Both the position numbers and the translations under genes were made by a program. The notes beneath the pieces were generated by a model. It had not been told where the DNA came from. It worked only from the letters and a program-made list of their open reading frames with translations, and did no database searches. Below are positions 29,893 to 40,440 of a DNA stretch of 64,000 nt, one piece after another; positions within the stretch are counted from its first letter, which is position 1; every line of letters begins with the position of its first letter. Where the stretch lies: NCBI GenBank assembly GCA_023411815.1, contig JAEYOJ010000078.1, positions 1-64,000 of the forward strand. Direction: 5' to 3'. The stretch is from Pseudomonadota bacterium. Lineage in GTDB: Bacteria > Desulfobacterota > Desulfovibrionia > Desulfovibrionales > Desulfovibrionaceae.

Positions 29893-30173
29893 AAATCAGC
29901 CCCGAAGTCGTTGCCAGGATAGCCTCCTTGGCCAGGCTCGAGCTTTCCGAGGACAAGATCGGGCTCTTCGCCGAGCAGCTCGGTGATGTGCTGGCCTACA
30001 TGGACAAGCTCGGCGAACTGGACACCTCGAACGTGGAGCCGCTTTACAGCCCCGTGGAAAAGCCCACGCCCATGCGCGAGGATACCGTGGTCAAGGAGTT
30101 CACCCGCGAGGAACTGCTCGCGGGCGCTCCGCAGACCGATGGCGAGTTCTTCATCGTGCCCCGAATCGTCTAG
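29889..30173 (+). CDS. gatC: Aspartyl/glutamyl-tRNA amidotransferase subunit C
   Basis: The 94-residue subunit stabilises the GatCAB complex, which amidates mischarged Glu-tRNA(Gln) and/or Asp-tRNA(Asn). It shows VVARIASLARLELSEDKIGL, LGDVLAYMDKLGELDTSNVE and the C-terminal tail GEFFIVPRIV. Its ATG overlaps the stop of the lipoprotein gene. gatA starts 24 bases after its stop. Confidence 0.95.
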   Translation: MKISPEVVARIASLARLELSEDKIGLFAEQLGDVLAYMDKLGELDTSNVEPLYSPVEKPTPMREDTVVKEFTREELLAGAPQTDGEFFIVPRIV

Positions 30174-30196
30174 CCCGTGCGGGCGAGGATCACTAC

Positions 30197-31678
<1,482 letters not shown>

Positions 31679-31689
31679 GCGCAAACGAA

Positions 31690-31721
31690 CCGGGGAGGGT
31701 GCCGCCCTCCCCGGCTTTTTT
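31690..31721 (+). terminator. Intrinsic terminator after gatA
   Basis: A perfect 10-bp stem CCGGGGAGGG/CCCTCCCCGG with loop TGCCG is followed by CTTTTTT. Confidence 0.92.
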
Positions 31722-31885
31722 CAAGTTCATTACGGACTACCGCCGGACCGCCGGCACTCGTCAGGCCAACGGCCTTCCCAAAGCCGAAGCAGCTACAAGC
31801 CGCTCCAGTCCATGGCATGATTCTGGAACAGGACATGCCCGCATGGATCTCTTTTCCGCTCCCTATCGCCCATCGGAGTGACAGC

Positions 31886-33085
31886 ATGCATTACCTGGCC
31901 CTGTGCGCCATCGCCAAGGACGAGGACCGCTACCTGCTGGAGTGGATACACTACCACATTCTCGTCGGCGTGGAGCGCTTCATCATCTACGACAACGACA
32001 GCGCCACGCCCATAGCCCAGACCCTGGCCAAGTACGTCAAGGCGGGCATCGTCGATGTCGTTCCCGTTTCCGGCCAGGACCGGCAGATCCCCGCCTACGA
32101 GCATTGCCTGCGCGAGTATGGCCCGCGCTTCCGCTGGATCGGCTTCCTGGACCTGGACGAGTTCCTCGTGCTCAAGGACACGCGGGATGCCCGCATACTG
32201 CTGTCCGATTACGAGGATCACGGGGGGCTGGCCGTGCATTGGGTCATGTACGGCTCATCGGGGCATGTTCTGAGACCGGCAGGGCTGCAGATCGAAAATT
32301 ACACGACGCGCCTCGCGGCCAGCAGCTTCCATGTGAAGAGCATCGTCCAGCCTCCGCACATCAGCCGAGTCGCCAATGTGCACATGTTCAATTACAAGCC
32401 AGGCTCATACTGCGTGAATGAGGATCACCTGCCCGTGGGAAGCGCCATGAGCTACCATGCGGTCAGGCGGGCCCAGATCAACCACTATTGGTACAGATCA
32501 CAGCAGGACTTCGCGACCAAGCTGCAACGTGGCAGAGCTGACACCGCATCCCTCAACGAGAGCACGCGGGGATGGCACCAGTTCTATGCCCACCTCCAGC
32601 TTCCCCAGGAAAAGGAAGATCTTCTCGGTGGCTTGGCCAGAAAAATGAAGATGCTGGCGCGCAGCGGAAAGGCCGATGTATGGGCCGCGCTGTGCAACCG
32701 CTATTCGAAGCCGCAGGAATTGTATCAGCATGTCGCGCAGGCTTACGAGGCTATGGAAAAAGGTGATCTGGACGCCGCGGAGGCCATAATGTGCACGGCG
32801 AGCCTCAGGTATGGCGAAACCGTCGAATGCCTCCTGTTCCGCGCCTCGCTTTGCAGGCTGCGCAAGGCCTGGGAACGTGCCAAAGGCCTCGTCGTCAAGG
32901 CGCTGGCCAAGGAGCCTTCGCTTACGGTGTATTACGAGCTTTTCCTCGTGCATCTCCAGATGGGCGATGGTGAACGAGCCCGCCTGCTGCTCCAGTTCAT
33001 GGAGCATTCCATGTGCACCTTCGGAATCGACGACAAGGCGTGGCGGGAGCGTCTGGCGCAAGGCAGGTCGCTCCTGACGGCGTGA
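31886..33085 (+). CDS. Glycosyltransferase (family 92 / GT2_4-like) with C-terminal TPR-like part
   Basis: In this 399-residue protein, residues 1-230 match the glycosyltransferase group with the opening ALCAIAKDEDRYLLEWIHYH, then GVERFIIYDNDS and the DxD-type metal site in WIGFLDLDEFLVL. Residues 290-399 look like helical repeats (AYEAMEKGDLDAAEAIMCTA and following). The start follows CGGAGTG. It stands alone between terminator and mnmA. The acceptor and sugar donor are unknown. Such genes often serve surface glycan or flagellin decoration. Confidence 0.8.
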   Translation: MHYLALCAIAKDEDRYLLEWIHYHILVGVERFIIYDNDSATPIAQTLAKYVKAGIVDVVPVSGQDRQIPAYEHCLREYGPRFRWIGFLDLDEFLVLKDTRDARILLSDYEDHGGLAVHWVMYGSSGHVLRPAGLQIENYTTRLAASSFHVKSIVQPPHISRVANVHMFNYKPGSYCVNEDHLPVGSAMSYHAVRRAQINHYWYRSQQDFATKLQRGRADTASLNESTRGWHQFYAHLQLPQEKEDLLGGLARKMKMLARSGKADVWAALCNRYSKPQELYQHVAQAYEAMEKGDLDAAEAIMCTASLRYGETVECLLFRASLCRLRKAWERAKGLVVKALAKEPSLTVYYELFLVHLQMGDGERARLLLQFMEHSMCTFGIDDKAWRERLAQGRSLLTA

Positions 33086-33219
33086 GGCTTGCGGGAGCGA
33101 AATCCTTGACAGCCGCGGCGAGAGCTGCTTGTTCTTCAACATCCGATATGCAAATGAACCCCTTTTCCCGACCTCAAGGCACAGCCAGAGGATGATGGAT
33201 TCTCCCTCCGGAGGCGACA

Positions 33220-34314
33220 ATTCCAGATAATCGGCGCGGTCAGTCCTTCCCGCCCCATGCCCCGATCGCCGTGGCCGTCAGCGGCGGCCGCGACAGCCTG
33301 CTGGCCCTGGCGCTCCTCAAGGAGCAGGGCCATGAGGCCGTCGCAGTGCATGCGCGCTTCCTGCCTGGCGAGTGGGACGAGGAGCGCTTGGGAAAGCCTT
33401 TGCGGCAAGTTGCCGCACAACTTGGCGTGGAGATGCGTGTGCTGGACCTGCGGGAGGAATTCGAGGAGCGTGTCGTGGCGCCCTTCGTGGCCGAGTACCA
33501 GGCCGGCCGCACGCCTAACCCATGCGCCCTGTGCAACCCGAGGCTCAAGTTCGGACTGCTCTTCGAGCGCGCGGCCGGGGAATTCCACGCCGGAGCCATC
33601 GCCACGGGCCACTATGCCCGGCTGGAACATGATCCCGCCTATGGCATGTGCCTGCGCCGGGGTGCCGATCCGCTCAAGGACCAAAGCTATTTTCTGGCCC
33701 TCGTGCCGCGCGAACGGCTGGAAAAGGCGGTCTTCCCCCTGGGCGGCTGGCGCAAGGCCGATGTCGCCGCCGCCCTGGAGGCGCGAGGGCTGAACCCGCC
33801 CCTGCCGCTGGAGAGCCAGGAGGTCTGCTTCATCGCCAACGACGACTACAAGGCCTTCCTGCAATCGCGCGGAGTGGATTTGTCCGGCCCCGGCCCCATG
33901 GTACTGGAGGACGGCCGCGTTGTCGGGCGGCACCAGGGCTTGTGGCGGTACACGCTTGGCCAGCGCCGGGGGCTGGGCGTCGCCTGGTCCGAGCCCCTGT
34001 ACGTGCTGGACAAGGACGTAAGCCGCAATGCCCTGCTGGTCGGGCCAAAGTCCGGTCTGGCCTCGGCCGGCTGCGAAGCGCGCGGGGCGAATTACCTGGT
34101 GCCCATGGCGCAATGGCCGAAGGTCGTGCAGGTCAAGACGCGCTACCGCCAAGGGGCTGCGCCGGCCCGGGCCCGTCGCACTGAAACGGGCCTAATCTTC
34201 GAATTCCTGGAACCCCAGGAGCGGCCTGCGCCGGGCCAGGTGGCCGTGGCCTACGACGAGGCCGGAACGGTCCTGGCCGGAGCGGTTATCGAGCACGGCC
34301 TGCGCCGGGCCTGA
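33220..34314 (+). CDS. mnmA: tRNA 2-thiouridine synthase MnmA, apparent AUU start
   Basis: The enzyme makes 2-thiouridine at tRNA position 34. Motifs are the PP-loop SGGRDS, NPCALCNPRLKFG with the nucleophilic Cys, ATGHYAR, KDQSYFLALV, and LESQEVCFIANDDY with the second catalytic Cys. No ATG, GTG or TTG lies upstream of GTG 33271 in frame, and starting at that GTG would cut the first beta strand (IAVAVSGG). ATT at 33220 lies five bases after GGAGG and gives 364 residues with a full N-terminus. I therefore favour ATT; GTG 33271 (347 residues) is the conservative choice. Confidence 0.88.
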   Translation: MPDNRRGQSFPPHAPIAVAVSGGRDSLLALALLKEQGHEAVAVHARFLPGEWDEERLGKPLRQVAAQLGVEMRVLDLREEFEERVVAPFVAEYQAGRTPNPCALCNPRLKFGLLFERAAGEFHAGAIATGHYARLEHDPAYGMCLRRGADPLKDQSYFLALVPRERLEKAVFPLGGWRKADVAAALEARGLNPPLPLESQEVCFIANDDYKAFLQSRGVDLSGPGPMVLEDGRVVGRHQGLWRYTLGQRRGLGVAWSEPLYVLDKDVSRNALLVGPKSGLASAGCEARGANYLVPMAQWPKVVQVKTRYRQGAAPARARRTETGLIFEFLEPQERPAPGQVAVAYDEAGTVLAGAVIEHGLRRA

Positions 34315-34391
34315 CCGGCAATGGCCTGACCAGCCCATTGCCAGGAGCCTTGCGCCGCGTTACTTTGACGGACCAGAACACCAACCGGGAT

Positions 34392-34745
34392 ATGTGCGCC
34401 AGCATGAACATCCATGACCGCAGGAGCGCGCAGCGGACGACCCTGTCGCGCCTGGTGGAAGTGGCCGTCAGCGACGGCCGCGACGCACAGGCCGTGTGCC
34501 GCATCATCGACATCAGCCCGTTCGGCCTGCGCCTGGAGTTCGTCAGCGCCGAGGACGCCAAGCGCTTCTCGCACTGCCGGGTTCTGAACGTTATCGGCTG
34601 CGGCGAGGCCATCCAGGCCCTGCTGCTGCACAAGTCCTGCGAGGTCAGGTGGCGGCAGGGCGCGATCCTGGGCGCACGCTTCCAAGCCCCCCTGGGCGTG
34701 CCGCTGGAAGGGCCGGGCATGGACATGGAGTTCACTTCTTTTTGA
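34392..34745 (+). CDS. PilZ domain protein
   Basis: The 117-residue protein is a single PilZ domain, a likely receptor for cyclic di-GMP. The two binding motifs are visible: RRSAQRTTLSR near the N-terminus (RxxxR) and DISPFGLRLEF (D/NxSxxG). The start is uncertain: ATG 34392 is used, and ATG 34404 is equally possible. The gene ends just before a short palindromic repeat and faces the TPR gene. A second PilZ protein is encoded at 48730-49839. Confidence 0.8.
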   Translation: MCASMNIHDRRSAQRTTLSRLVEVAVSDGRDAQAVCRIIDISPFGLRLEFVSAEDAKRFSHCRVLNVIGCGEAIQALLLHKSCEVRWRQGAILGARFQAPLGVPLEGPGMDMEFTSF

Positions 34746-34752
34746 GGATCTT

Positions 34753-34784
34753 GGAGCATTTGCATTTGAAAATGCTTTGCTCTA
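34753..34784 (-). repeat. Palindromic intergenic repeat, short copy 3
   Basis: On the minus strand the copy starts TAGAGCAAAGCATTTTCAAA and continues TGCAAATGCTCC. It matches the two ends of the 126-base copy at 50611-50736 joined together, without the interior hairpins. It lies between two convergent genes. Its first three bases, TAG, are the stop codon of the TPR gene. Confidence 0.6.
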
Positions 34785-35291
34785 ATTGCCCTGCCTCAGC
34801 TCCCGCATCTTCTGCCTCCTGCTGGCCTCGTTGAGCAATTCCCTGGCTCCGTCCAGAAATTCCTGGCGCGGCAATCCGCGTCCGGCAAGGGCCGCCGTCA
34901 TGTTCAGGATGTCCCGCTTCATGTACAGCTCCAGGGGATAGGTGCTCTCGGCGAAGCGAGCCAGCCCCTTTTCGACCTGACCATCCAGGATGTCGGCCAC
35001 GGCCAGATAGTAGACGGCCCGCCATTCCGACGGCCTCAAGGCGGCCGAGGACGCGAGTTGCGCCCTGGCCTCCACGTCCCGGCCCAGGTAGAGATAGGCC
35101 CGACCCAGATCAATGCGCGCATTGGCCCAGTCCGGGTGCTCCGCCACGGCCTGTTCGAGCAGGGTGAGGCCCTCCTGGTAGTTCCCGCGATTCAGAGCCA
35201 GGTTGCCCCGGTAGTAAGCGCAGGCCTGCGCGACGGCAACCAGGAGCAAGGCCAGTATGACGGAAATTTCATGGACGCGCCGCTTGGGCAT
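34782..35291 (-). CDS. Membrane-anchored TPR protein
   Basis: The 169-residue protein has an N-terminal signal anchor (ISVILALLLVAVAQACAYY) followed by two to three TPR units (GNYQEGLTLLEQAVAEHPDW, NARIDLGRAYLYLGRDVEAR and so on) facing the periplasm. The role is not known; it probably acts as a scaffold. GGGAGGGGG precedes the ATG. It is divergent from mtaB. Its TAG stop codon is the end of an intergenic repeat. Confidence 0.8.
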   Translation of the reverse strand: MPKRRVHEISVILALLLVAVAQACAYYRGNLALNRGNYQEGLTLLEQAVAEHPDWANARIDLGRAYLYLGRDVEARAQLASSAALRPSEWRAVYYLAVADILDGQVEKGLARFAESTYPLELYMKRDILNMTAALAGRGLPRQEFLDGARELLNEASRRQKMRELRQGN

Positions 35292-35355
35292 GTACCCCCT
35301 CCCGGTAAATGGCCACCCGAGTGGCCAAGGATAGCATGCTCCTAGGCCCTAACGA

Positions 35356-36675
35356 ATGATAACAGGCATGGATCAACGAAGGACCTTCGCCATCCGCACC
35401 CTCGGGTGCAAGATCAACCAGTACGAAAGCCAGGCTCTGCGCGAGTCGTGGCTCGCTCGGGGATGGACCGAGGCGGATGCCCCGCGGGCCCGGCTCGTAC
35501 TGTTCAACTCCTGCGCTGTCACGGCCGACGCAGTGCGGACCTTGCGCAATCAGGTCCGTCAGGTGCATCGGGCCAACCCGAAGGCCGAGATTGTCATCAC
35601 GGGCTGCGCGGCCCAGGTTCTGTCCTTCGAACTGGAGGAATTGCCAGGCGTTACCTTGGTCCTGGACCAGACGCGCAAGACCGGTCTGGCCTCCTATCCC
35701 GATATCGGGCCGGCGATGCCCATGTCCGCCTTTCCGCCCCTGCGCATTTCCGACTTCGAGCGGGCCAGGCCGGTGCTCAAGATCCAGGACGGCTGCTCCC
35801 ATGGCTGCACCTACTGTATCGTGCCCCTCACGCGAGGTCCGAGCCGCAGCCGCTCAGTGGCCGACATCCTGGCCGAGGCGCGCCGTCTGCTGGCCTCGGG
35901 CTTTCGAGAGATCATCCTCGGCGGCATCAACCTGCGCCACTTCGGCCGCGACCTGCCCGGCACGCCGGACCTGTGGGACCTGCTGGCCGCCCTGGACGCC
36001 GAGCTGGCCCCGGAGTGGGCCGGTCGCGCCAGACTGCGCCTGAGCTCACTGGACCCGGCGCAGCTCGGGAACAAGGCCCTGGACGCCCTGGCCGCCTCGC
36101 GGCTGGTCTGTCCGCACCTGCACCTGTCCCTGCAAAGCCTGTCGCCGGAGATACTGCGCTCCATGGGCCGTGGACACTACACTCCCGAGAATATAGAAGG
36201 TTTCCTCCGCGACCTTGCCAAGGCATGGCCTACCTTTGCCCTGGGCGCCGACCTGCTGGTGGGCTTTCCAGGGGAAACCCCCGGGCTTTTTGGACAAACG
36301 CTGGCCGCGGTGGAGCGCTTGCCCCTGACCTACGCGCACGTCTTTCCCTACTCCAGGAGGCTAGGCACGCGCGCGGCGAGCATGTCCGGCCAGGTCTCGA
36401 CGCAGGAGAAGAAGGAGCGGGCCGGGCAACTGCGCGACCTGACCGAAAGGCGCAAGGAGGCCTTCGCGCACCATCTGCTGACCATGGCAAGCCTGTCGGT
36501 GATCGTGGAACATCCCGGCCGCAAGGCCGAGGTGTCCGGCGTCTGCGAATTCTATGTGGAGTGCCGCTTCGCGCGTCCGCCTGGAACGGCGGGATTCAAA
36601 TCCCTGGCCGGCGGCCGCCCTCTGTCCGCAGACGGCGGCTGCATCGTGCTCGCTCCCGGTCTGGAGCAGCCATGA
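35356..36675 (+). CDS. mtaB: tRNA methylthiotransferase MtaB (MiaB-like)
   Basis: This radical-SAM enzyme of 439 residues adds a methylthio group to t6A at tRNA position 37. The UPF0004 domain ligates one cluster through Cys in TLGCKIN, NSCAVT and TGCAAQ. The radical-SAM CxxxCxxC reads GCSHGCTYCIVPLTRG. Further motifs are GGINLRHFG, LSSLDP and HLHLSLQS. The TRAM region is short. ATG 35356 and ATG 35368 are both possible starts, and neither has a strong ribosome-binding site. MtaB is favoured over MiaB from the C-terminal size and motif spelling. Confidence 0.85.
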   Translation: MITGMDQRRTFAIRTLGCKINQYESQALRESWLARGWTEADAPRARLVLFNSCAVTADAVRTLRNQVRQVHRANPKAEIVITGCAAQVLSFELEELPGVTLVLDQTRKTGLASYPDIGPAMPMSAFPPLRISDFERARPVLKIQDGCSHGCTYCIVPLTRGPSRSRSVADILAEARRLLASGFREIILGGINLRHFGRDLPGTPDLWDLLAALDAELAPEWAGRARLRLSSLDPAQLGNKALDALAASRLVCPHLHLSLQSLSPEILRSMGRGHYTPENIEGFLRDLAKAWPTFALGADLLVGFPGETPGLFGQTLAAVERLPLTYAHVFPYSRRLGTRAASMSGQVSTQEKKERAGQLRDLTERRKEAFAHHLLTMASLSVIVEHPGRKAEVSGVCEFYVECRFARPPGTAGFKSLAGGRPLSADGGCIVLAPGLEQP

Positions 36676-36774
36676 CTTTCCACCACGTACAGTCGCCCAT
36701 TGGATGCTGACGGCCAGTTGGTTTTCCTGTATAGCGCGACATTCCCGGATGGAACACAATACACGGAGCAGAAC

Positions 36775-37659
36775 ATGCCGCGCAGCATGACAGGATATGG
36801 ACGATCGGAACTGAGCACTCCCCAATGGACCCTGACCTGGGAGATCCGCAGCGTCAACAGCCGCTTCCTGGATATCAAATGGCGCACCCCGCATAACCTG
36901 CGCGGCCTTGAGGCCGACTGGGAGCGCGCCGTGCGCGAGGAGGCCTCGCGGGGGCGCCTGGATATCTACCTGCACTTCCAGCCCCATGGCAGCGGCACGG
37001 CCATGCTCGCCACGCTCAACACCGAGCTGGCCAGGCAGATGCTGGCCCAGATGTCCGAACTGGCCAAGTCCATGGGCCAGGACTACCGGCCCGACTTCAA
37101 CCGCCTGCTGTCACTGTCGGTCCTGTGGCAGGAATCCTCGGCCGAACCGAACCCGCAGTTGGTGGCCGACCTGGACAAGAGCCTGCGCGAAACCCTGCGT
37201 GTCTGGAACATCACGCGCGGCCAGGAGGGAAAGACACTGCTCGCCGACCTCCAATCCCGCTTCGCCGAGCTGGGCCGCCTGCTGGACAGCATTCGCGAAC
37301 GCGTGCCCCAGGTGCTGCAGGACAAGACCACGACACTGGCCGAGCGCATCCGCGCCATGGTCGAGCAGGCCGGAGTGGAGATCTCGGATGACCGCATGCT
37401 CCAGGAAGTGGCCATCCTCACGGACAAGCTGGACGTGTCCGAGGAGCTGACGCGCCTGTCCATGCACCTCTCGCGCATGGACAAGGTTTTGCATGGCAAG
37501 GGAGAAGTCGGCCGGCAGCTCGACTTCCTCCTGCAGGAGACCTTCCGCGAGATTAATACCTGCGGCACCAAGAGCCAGGATGCCGAAATGAGTCGCCTCG
37601 CAGTGGATTTCAAGACCTTGCTTGAAAAGTGCCGGGAGCAGGTGCAGAACATCGAGTAG
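36775..37659 (+). CDS. yicC: YicC family endoribonuclease-like protein
   Basis: The 294-residue protein has the YicC opening MPRSMTGYGR and SVNSRFLDIKWR, and the C-terminal DUF1732 part ELTRLSMHLSRMDKVL, then GRQLDFLLQETFREINTCGT. YicC is reported as an RNase that acts on structured RNA. CGGAG precedes ATG 36775, and the longer frame from 36700 lacks a site. It leads the yicC-remA-gmk-pyrF run. Confidence 0.93.
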   Translation: MPRSMTGYGRSELSTPQWTLTWEIRSVNSRFLDIKWRTPHNLRGLEADWERAVREEASRGRLDIYLHFQPHGSGTAMLATLNTELARQMLAQMSELAKSMGQDYRPDFNRLLSLSVLWQESSAEPNPQLVADLDKSLRETLRVWNITRGQEGKTLLADLQSRFAELGRLLDSIRERVPQVLQDKTTTLAERIRAMVEQAGVEISDDRMLQEVAILTDKLDVSEELTRLSMHLSRMDKVLHGKGEVGRQLDFLLQETFREINTCGTKSQDAEMSRLAVDFKTLLEKCREQVQNIE

Positions 37660-37712
37660 CGGCCGCCGGGCGGCACGCTCAGCGTATCGCGTTTTCCGCC
37701 GGGATTCATCGC

Positions 37713-37976
37713 ATGCAGAAATCACGACTGCTCAATATCGGATTCGGCAACTTCGTGGTCGCCTCACGCGTGGTGTCCATCGTCAACCCTTCGTCGTCCC
37801 CCATGCGCCGGCTGCGCGAGGACGCCAAGGGCGGCGGCAGGCTCATCGACGCTACCCAGGGCCGCAAGACGCGCTCCATCATCGTCACCGACTCCAACCA
37901 TGTCATCCTCTCCGCAATCCAGGCGGAGACCATCGCCCAACGTTTCGGCGCCGAGGAAGAGGACCATGACAAGTAG
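37713..37976 (+). CDS. remA: RemA-like regulator (DUF370)
   Basis: The 87-residue protein has the DUF370 core LLNIGFGNFVVASRVVSIVN, SSPMRRLREDAK and IDATQGRKTRSIIVTDSNHV. In Bacillus RemA is a DNA-binding activator of matrix genes; in proteobacteria the role is unknown, but its place before gmk is conserved. The ATG at 37713 has no strong ribosome-binding site. gmk begins 11 bases before its stop. Confidence 0.9.
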   Translation: MQKSRLLNIGFGNFVVASRVVSIVNPSSSPMRRLREDAKGGGRLIDATQGRKTRSIIVTDSNHVILSAIQAETIAQRFGAEEEDHDK

Positions 37977-38589
37977 CCACCTGGGCCAAGCCTACATAAT
38001 CTGCGCCCCGTCCGGCACGGGCAAGTCCACGCTCATCAGGCGCCTGCTCGCCGACATGCCGGGCTTCGCCTTCTCCGTGTCCTGCACCACGCGCGCTCCC
38101 CGCGCCGGCGAGGTCGACGGCCGCGACTACCACTTCGTCACCCGCGCCGAATTCGAGCACATGCGCGAGCAGGGACGTTTCGCGGAGTGGGCGGAGGTGC
38201 ACGGTAACTTCTACGGCACCCCCCTGTCCGAGGCGCGGGCCATCCTGGAAAGCGGCCGGGACATCATCTTCGACATCGACGTGCAGGGCGCCCTGCAGCT
38301 CAAGCGGACCATGCCCGACAGCTGCTTCATCTTCCTGCTGCCTCCCACGCGCCAAGCCCTCGTGGCGCGCCTCTCCGGCCGCGGAACGGACGGCGACGAG
38401 GTCATTGCCCGCAGGCTGGCCAATGCACGCGACGAAATCCGCCAGGCTCCAAAGTTCCAGTACCTCATCGTCAATGCGGACCTGGAGCAGGCCTACGCCG
38501 AACTGCGGGCCGTGGTCGTGGCCCAGAAGCTGGCCCCGGAGCGCAATCCGGGGCTCGTGGAATCCATTCTCGCAGGCTGGTCCGACTAG
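37966..38589 (+). CDS. gmk: Guanylate kinase
   Basis: The 207-residue enzyme phosphorylates GMP to GDP. P-loop APSGTGKSTLIRRL, GMP-binding SVSCTTRAPRAGEVDGRDYH, and DIDVQGALQL are all present. AGAGGA precedes the ATG at 37966. Its stop overlaps the pyrF GTG start. Confidence 0.96.
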   Translation: MTSSHLGQAYIICAPSGTGKSTLIRRLLADMPGFAFSVSCTTRAPRAGEVDGRDYHFVTRAEFEHMREQGRFAEWAEVHGNFYGTPLSEARAILESGRDIIFDIDVQGALQLKRTMPDSCFIFLLPPTRQALVARLSGRGTDGDEVIARRLANARDEIRQAPKFQYLIVNADLEQAYAELRAVVVAQKLAPERNPGLVESILAGWSD

Positions 38590-39347
38590 TGGCGGAACTC
38601 ATCATAGCCCTGGATTACCCGCACGCCGAGCAGGCCTTGTCCATGGCACGGGCCGTGCGCGGCAAGGCCGCCTGGGTCAAGATCGGCCTGGAGCTGTTCA
38701 CCGCCGCCGGGCCGCGCGTGGTCACGGACATGAAGGAGCTTGGGCTCAAGGTCTTCCTGGACCTCAAGTTTCACGACATTCCCAATACAGTGCTCGGCGC
38801 GGTGCGTTCCGCAGCCGCTCTCGGGGCGGACATGCTCACCCTGCACGCCTCAGGCGGCCGGGCCATGCTGGAGGCGGCTCGCGAGGCGAGCCTGGCTTCG
38901 CCGCAGGCTCCCCTGCTCTTCGCCGTGACCGTGCTCACGAGCATGTCGGCCGAGGACACGGCCCTGCTCGGCAGAAGCGACGTGCCGGAGCTGGTGCGCG
39001 ACCTGGCCCGCGCGAGCGCACAGGTCGGCCTGGACGGCGTGGTCTGCTCGGCGCAGGAGGCCAGGCTTGTCAAGGATGACTCCCGAGGGAGGCTGGCCTG
39101 CTTGACCCCCGGCATCCGCCTGACCGCCTCGACCGGCGGTCAGGGCGCGGACGACCAGAAGCGTGTGGCCAACCCGGCCTTCGCCGTATCTCAAGGTTCC
39201 GACTACCTGGTCGTCGGCCGCCCGATCACCGCCTCGCCGGACCCGGCCGCGGCGATCCAGGCCTTCCTGCATGCCATGGCCGACACCGGACCCGCCAAGG
39301 CTCGCCCGCTACAGGACAATCCAAAGGACGAGGCATGGAACGGATAA
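38589..39347 (+). CDS. pyrF: Orotidine 5'-phosphate decarboxylase
   Basis: This 252-residue enzyme makes UMP from OMP. The catalytic segment FLDLKFHDIPNTV holds the Lys-Asp pair. Also visible are TLHASGG, VTVLTSM, and the phosphate-binding end TPGIR and YLVVGRPIT. It starts with GTG at 38589, sharing one base with the gmk stop, so it depends on coupling. The following TPR gene starts within its last codons. Confidence 0.95.
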   Translation: MAELIIALDYPHAEQALSMARAVRGKAAWVKIGLELFTAAGPRVVTDMKELGLKVFLDLKFHDIPNTVLGAVRSAAALGADMLTLHASGGRAMLEAAREASLASPQAPLLFAVTVLTSMSAEDTALLGRSDVPELVRDLARASAQVGLDGVVCSAQEARLVKDDSRGRLACLTPGIRLTASTGGQGADDQKRVANPAFAVSQGSDYLVVGRPITASPDPAAAIQAFLHAMADTGPAKARPLQDNPKDEAWNG

Positions 39348-40210
39348 AAGGGATATTCTCCACCCAGGTCCGAGAGGGGACCAGCACCGGCAGCACCACG
39401 CGGCAGGTCATCCGCAAGCAGTACTGGGGCGCGCTGGAGCTCGACGGTGACATAGTCGAGGTGCAGCCCCTCAATGCGAACTATGTGCCTTCGGGCCCCA
39501 AGAAACAGGTGAGCAAGGATCAGTTCCTGGCGAGCTTCAACGCAGAGCCCGAGTTCTACGTTTCCACGGTCCTGCCGCGCATGCGCGAGTTGGAAAAAAA
39601 CATCCAGCGCGGCGAGGCGCACCGCAAAAGTGGCGAATCCTACAGCGCCGAGTTCGAGTTCAATTCCGCGCTCAGGGTGGACGAGGATAACGTGCGGGCC
39701 ACCTTTGGCCTGGGGCTCACTTACATGGATCGCGGCGACACGCTCAAGGCGGAGGACATCCTCGGACGCCTGGTGAACCTCGAGGCAGCCTTCGATGCCC
39801 GGCACAAGCATCTGTTCAACGAGTTCGGCATCAACCTGCGTAAGAACCACATGTTCGGCCAGGCCCTGGATTATTACGAGCGCGCCATGGAGCTGAGCAG
39901 CCAAGACGATCACCTGCTCGTTAACATCGCCCGCCTGCACTTCGAGCGGGGAGACATCCGCAAGTGCATCCTGCACCTCAAGGAGGCCCTCGACCTCAAT
40001 CCCGATCAGGACGAAGCCAAGCAGTTCTGGTCCTTTCTGCAGCGCCGTGGGCAGTTGGACAGCCCGCTCAAGGACATGGATCTGGACAAGGAGCTTGCCA
40101 AGCTCAAGGCGGAGCGCACTCAACGCATCGAAAGCAGACGGCAAAAACGCAAGCAAAATGCTGTCGTCGATAGCATCGACATCAAGGTCTACAAGGACGA
40201 CCTGGCATAA
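39335..40210 (+). CDS. TPR-repeat protein
   Basis: The 291-residue soluble protein has no signal peptide. The first 85 residues are a basic domain of unknown type (GSTTRQVIRKQYWGALELDG). Residues 85-240 hold four TPR units (EFEFNSALRVDEDNVRATFG, ALDYYERAMELSSQDDHLLV, CILHLKEALDLNPDQDEAKQ). The C-terminus is a charged helix. It overlaps pyrF by 13 bases, so it belongs to that operon. Function unknown; a scaffold role is plausible. Confidence 0.8.
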   Translation: MERIKGIFSTQVREGTSTGSTTRQVIRKQYWGALELDGDIVEVQPLNANYVPSGPKKQVSKDQFLASFNAEPEFYVSTVLPRMRELEKNIQRGEAHRKSGESYSAEFEFNSALRVDEDNVRATFGLGLTYMDRGDTLKAEDILGRLVNLEAAFDARHKHLFNEFGINLRKNHMFGQALDYYERAMELSSQDDHLLVNIARLHFERGDIRKCILHLKEALDLNPDQDEAKQFWSFLQRRGQLDSPLKDMDLDKELAKLKAERTQRIESRRQKRKQNAVVDSIDIKVYKDDLA

Positions 40211-40440
40211 CGGCGACCATGCGCCCGTGTAATCGAAATACGCCGCATGCGGTCCGGGCGATTCATTCGCCGACCTCCTGGCCTATTCCGCGGCCATGGG
40301 CTACTATCGGGGAAGAGTGACGCCGGAGAGGCGAGCCGCGGCAAAGAGCCATAAAGGCATGTCCCGCGTCCCGGCATGACACGGGAACCGCTGGCAGACG
40401 TTGTCTCCCGCCAGACAGAGCCTCCCCAGGAAACATTTAC

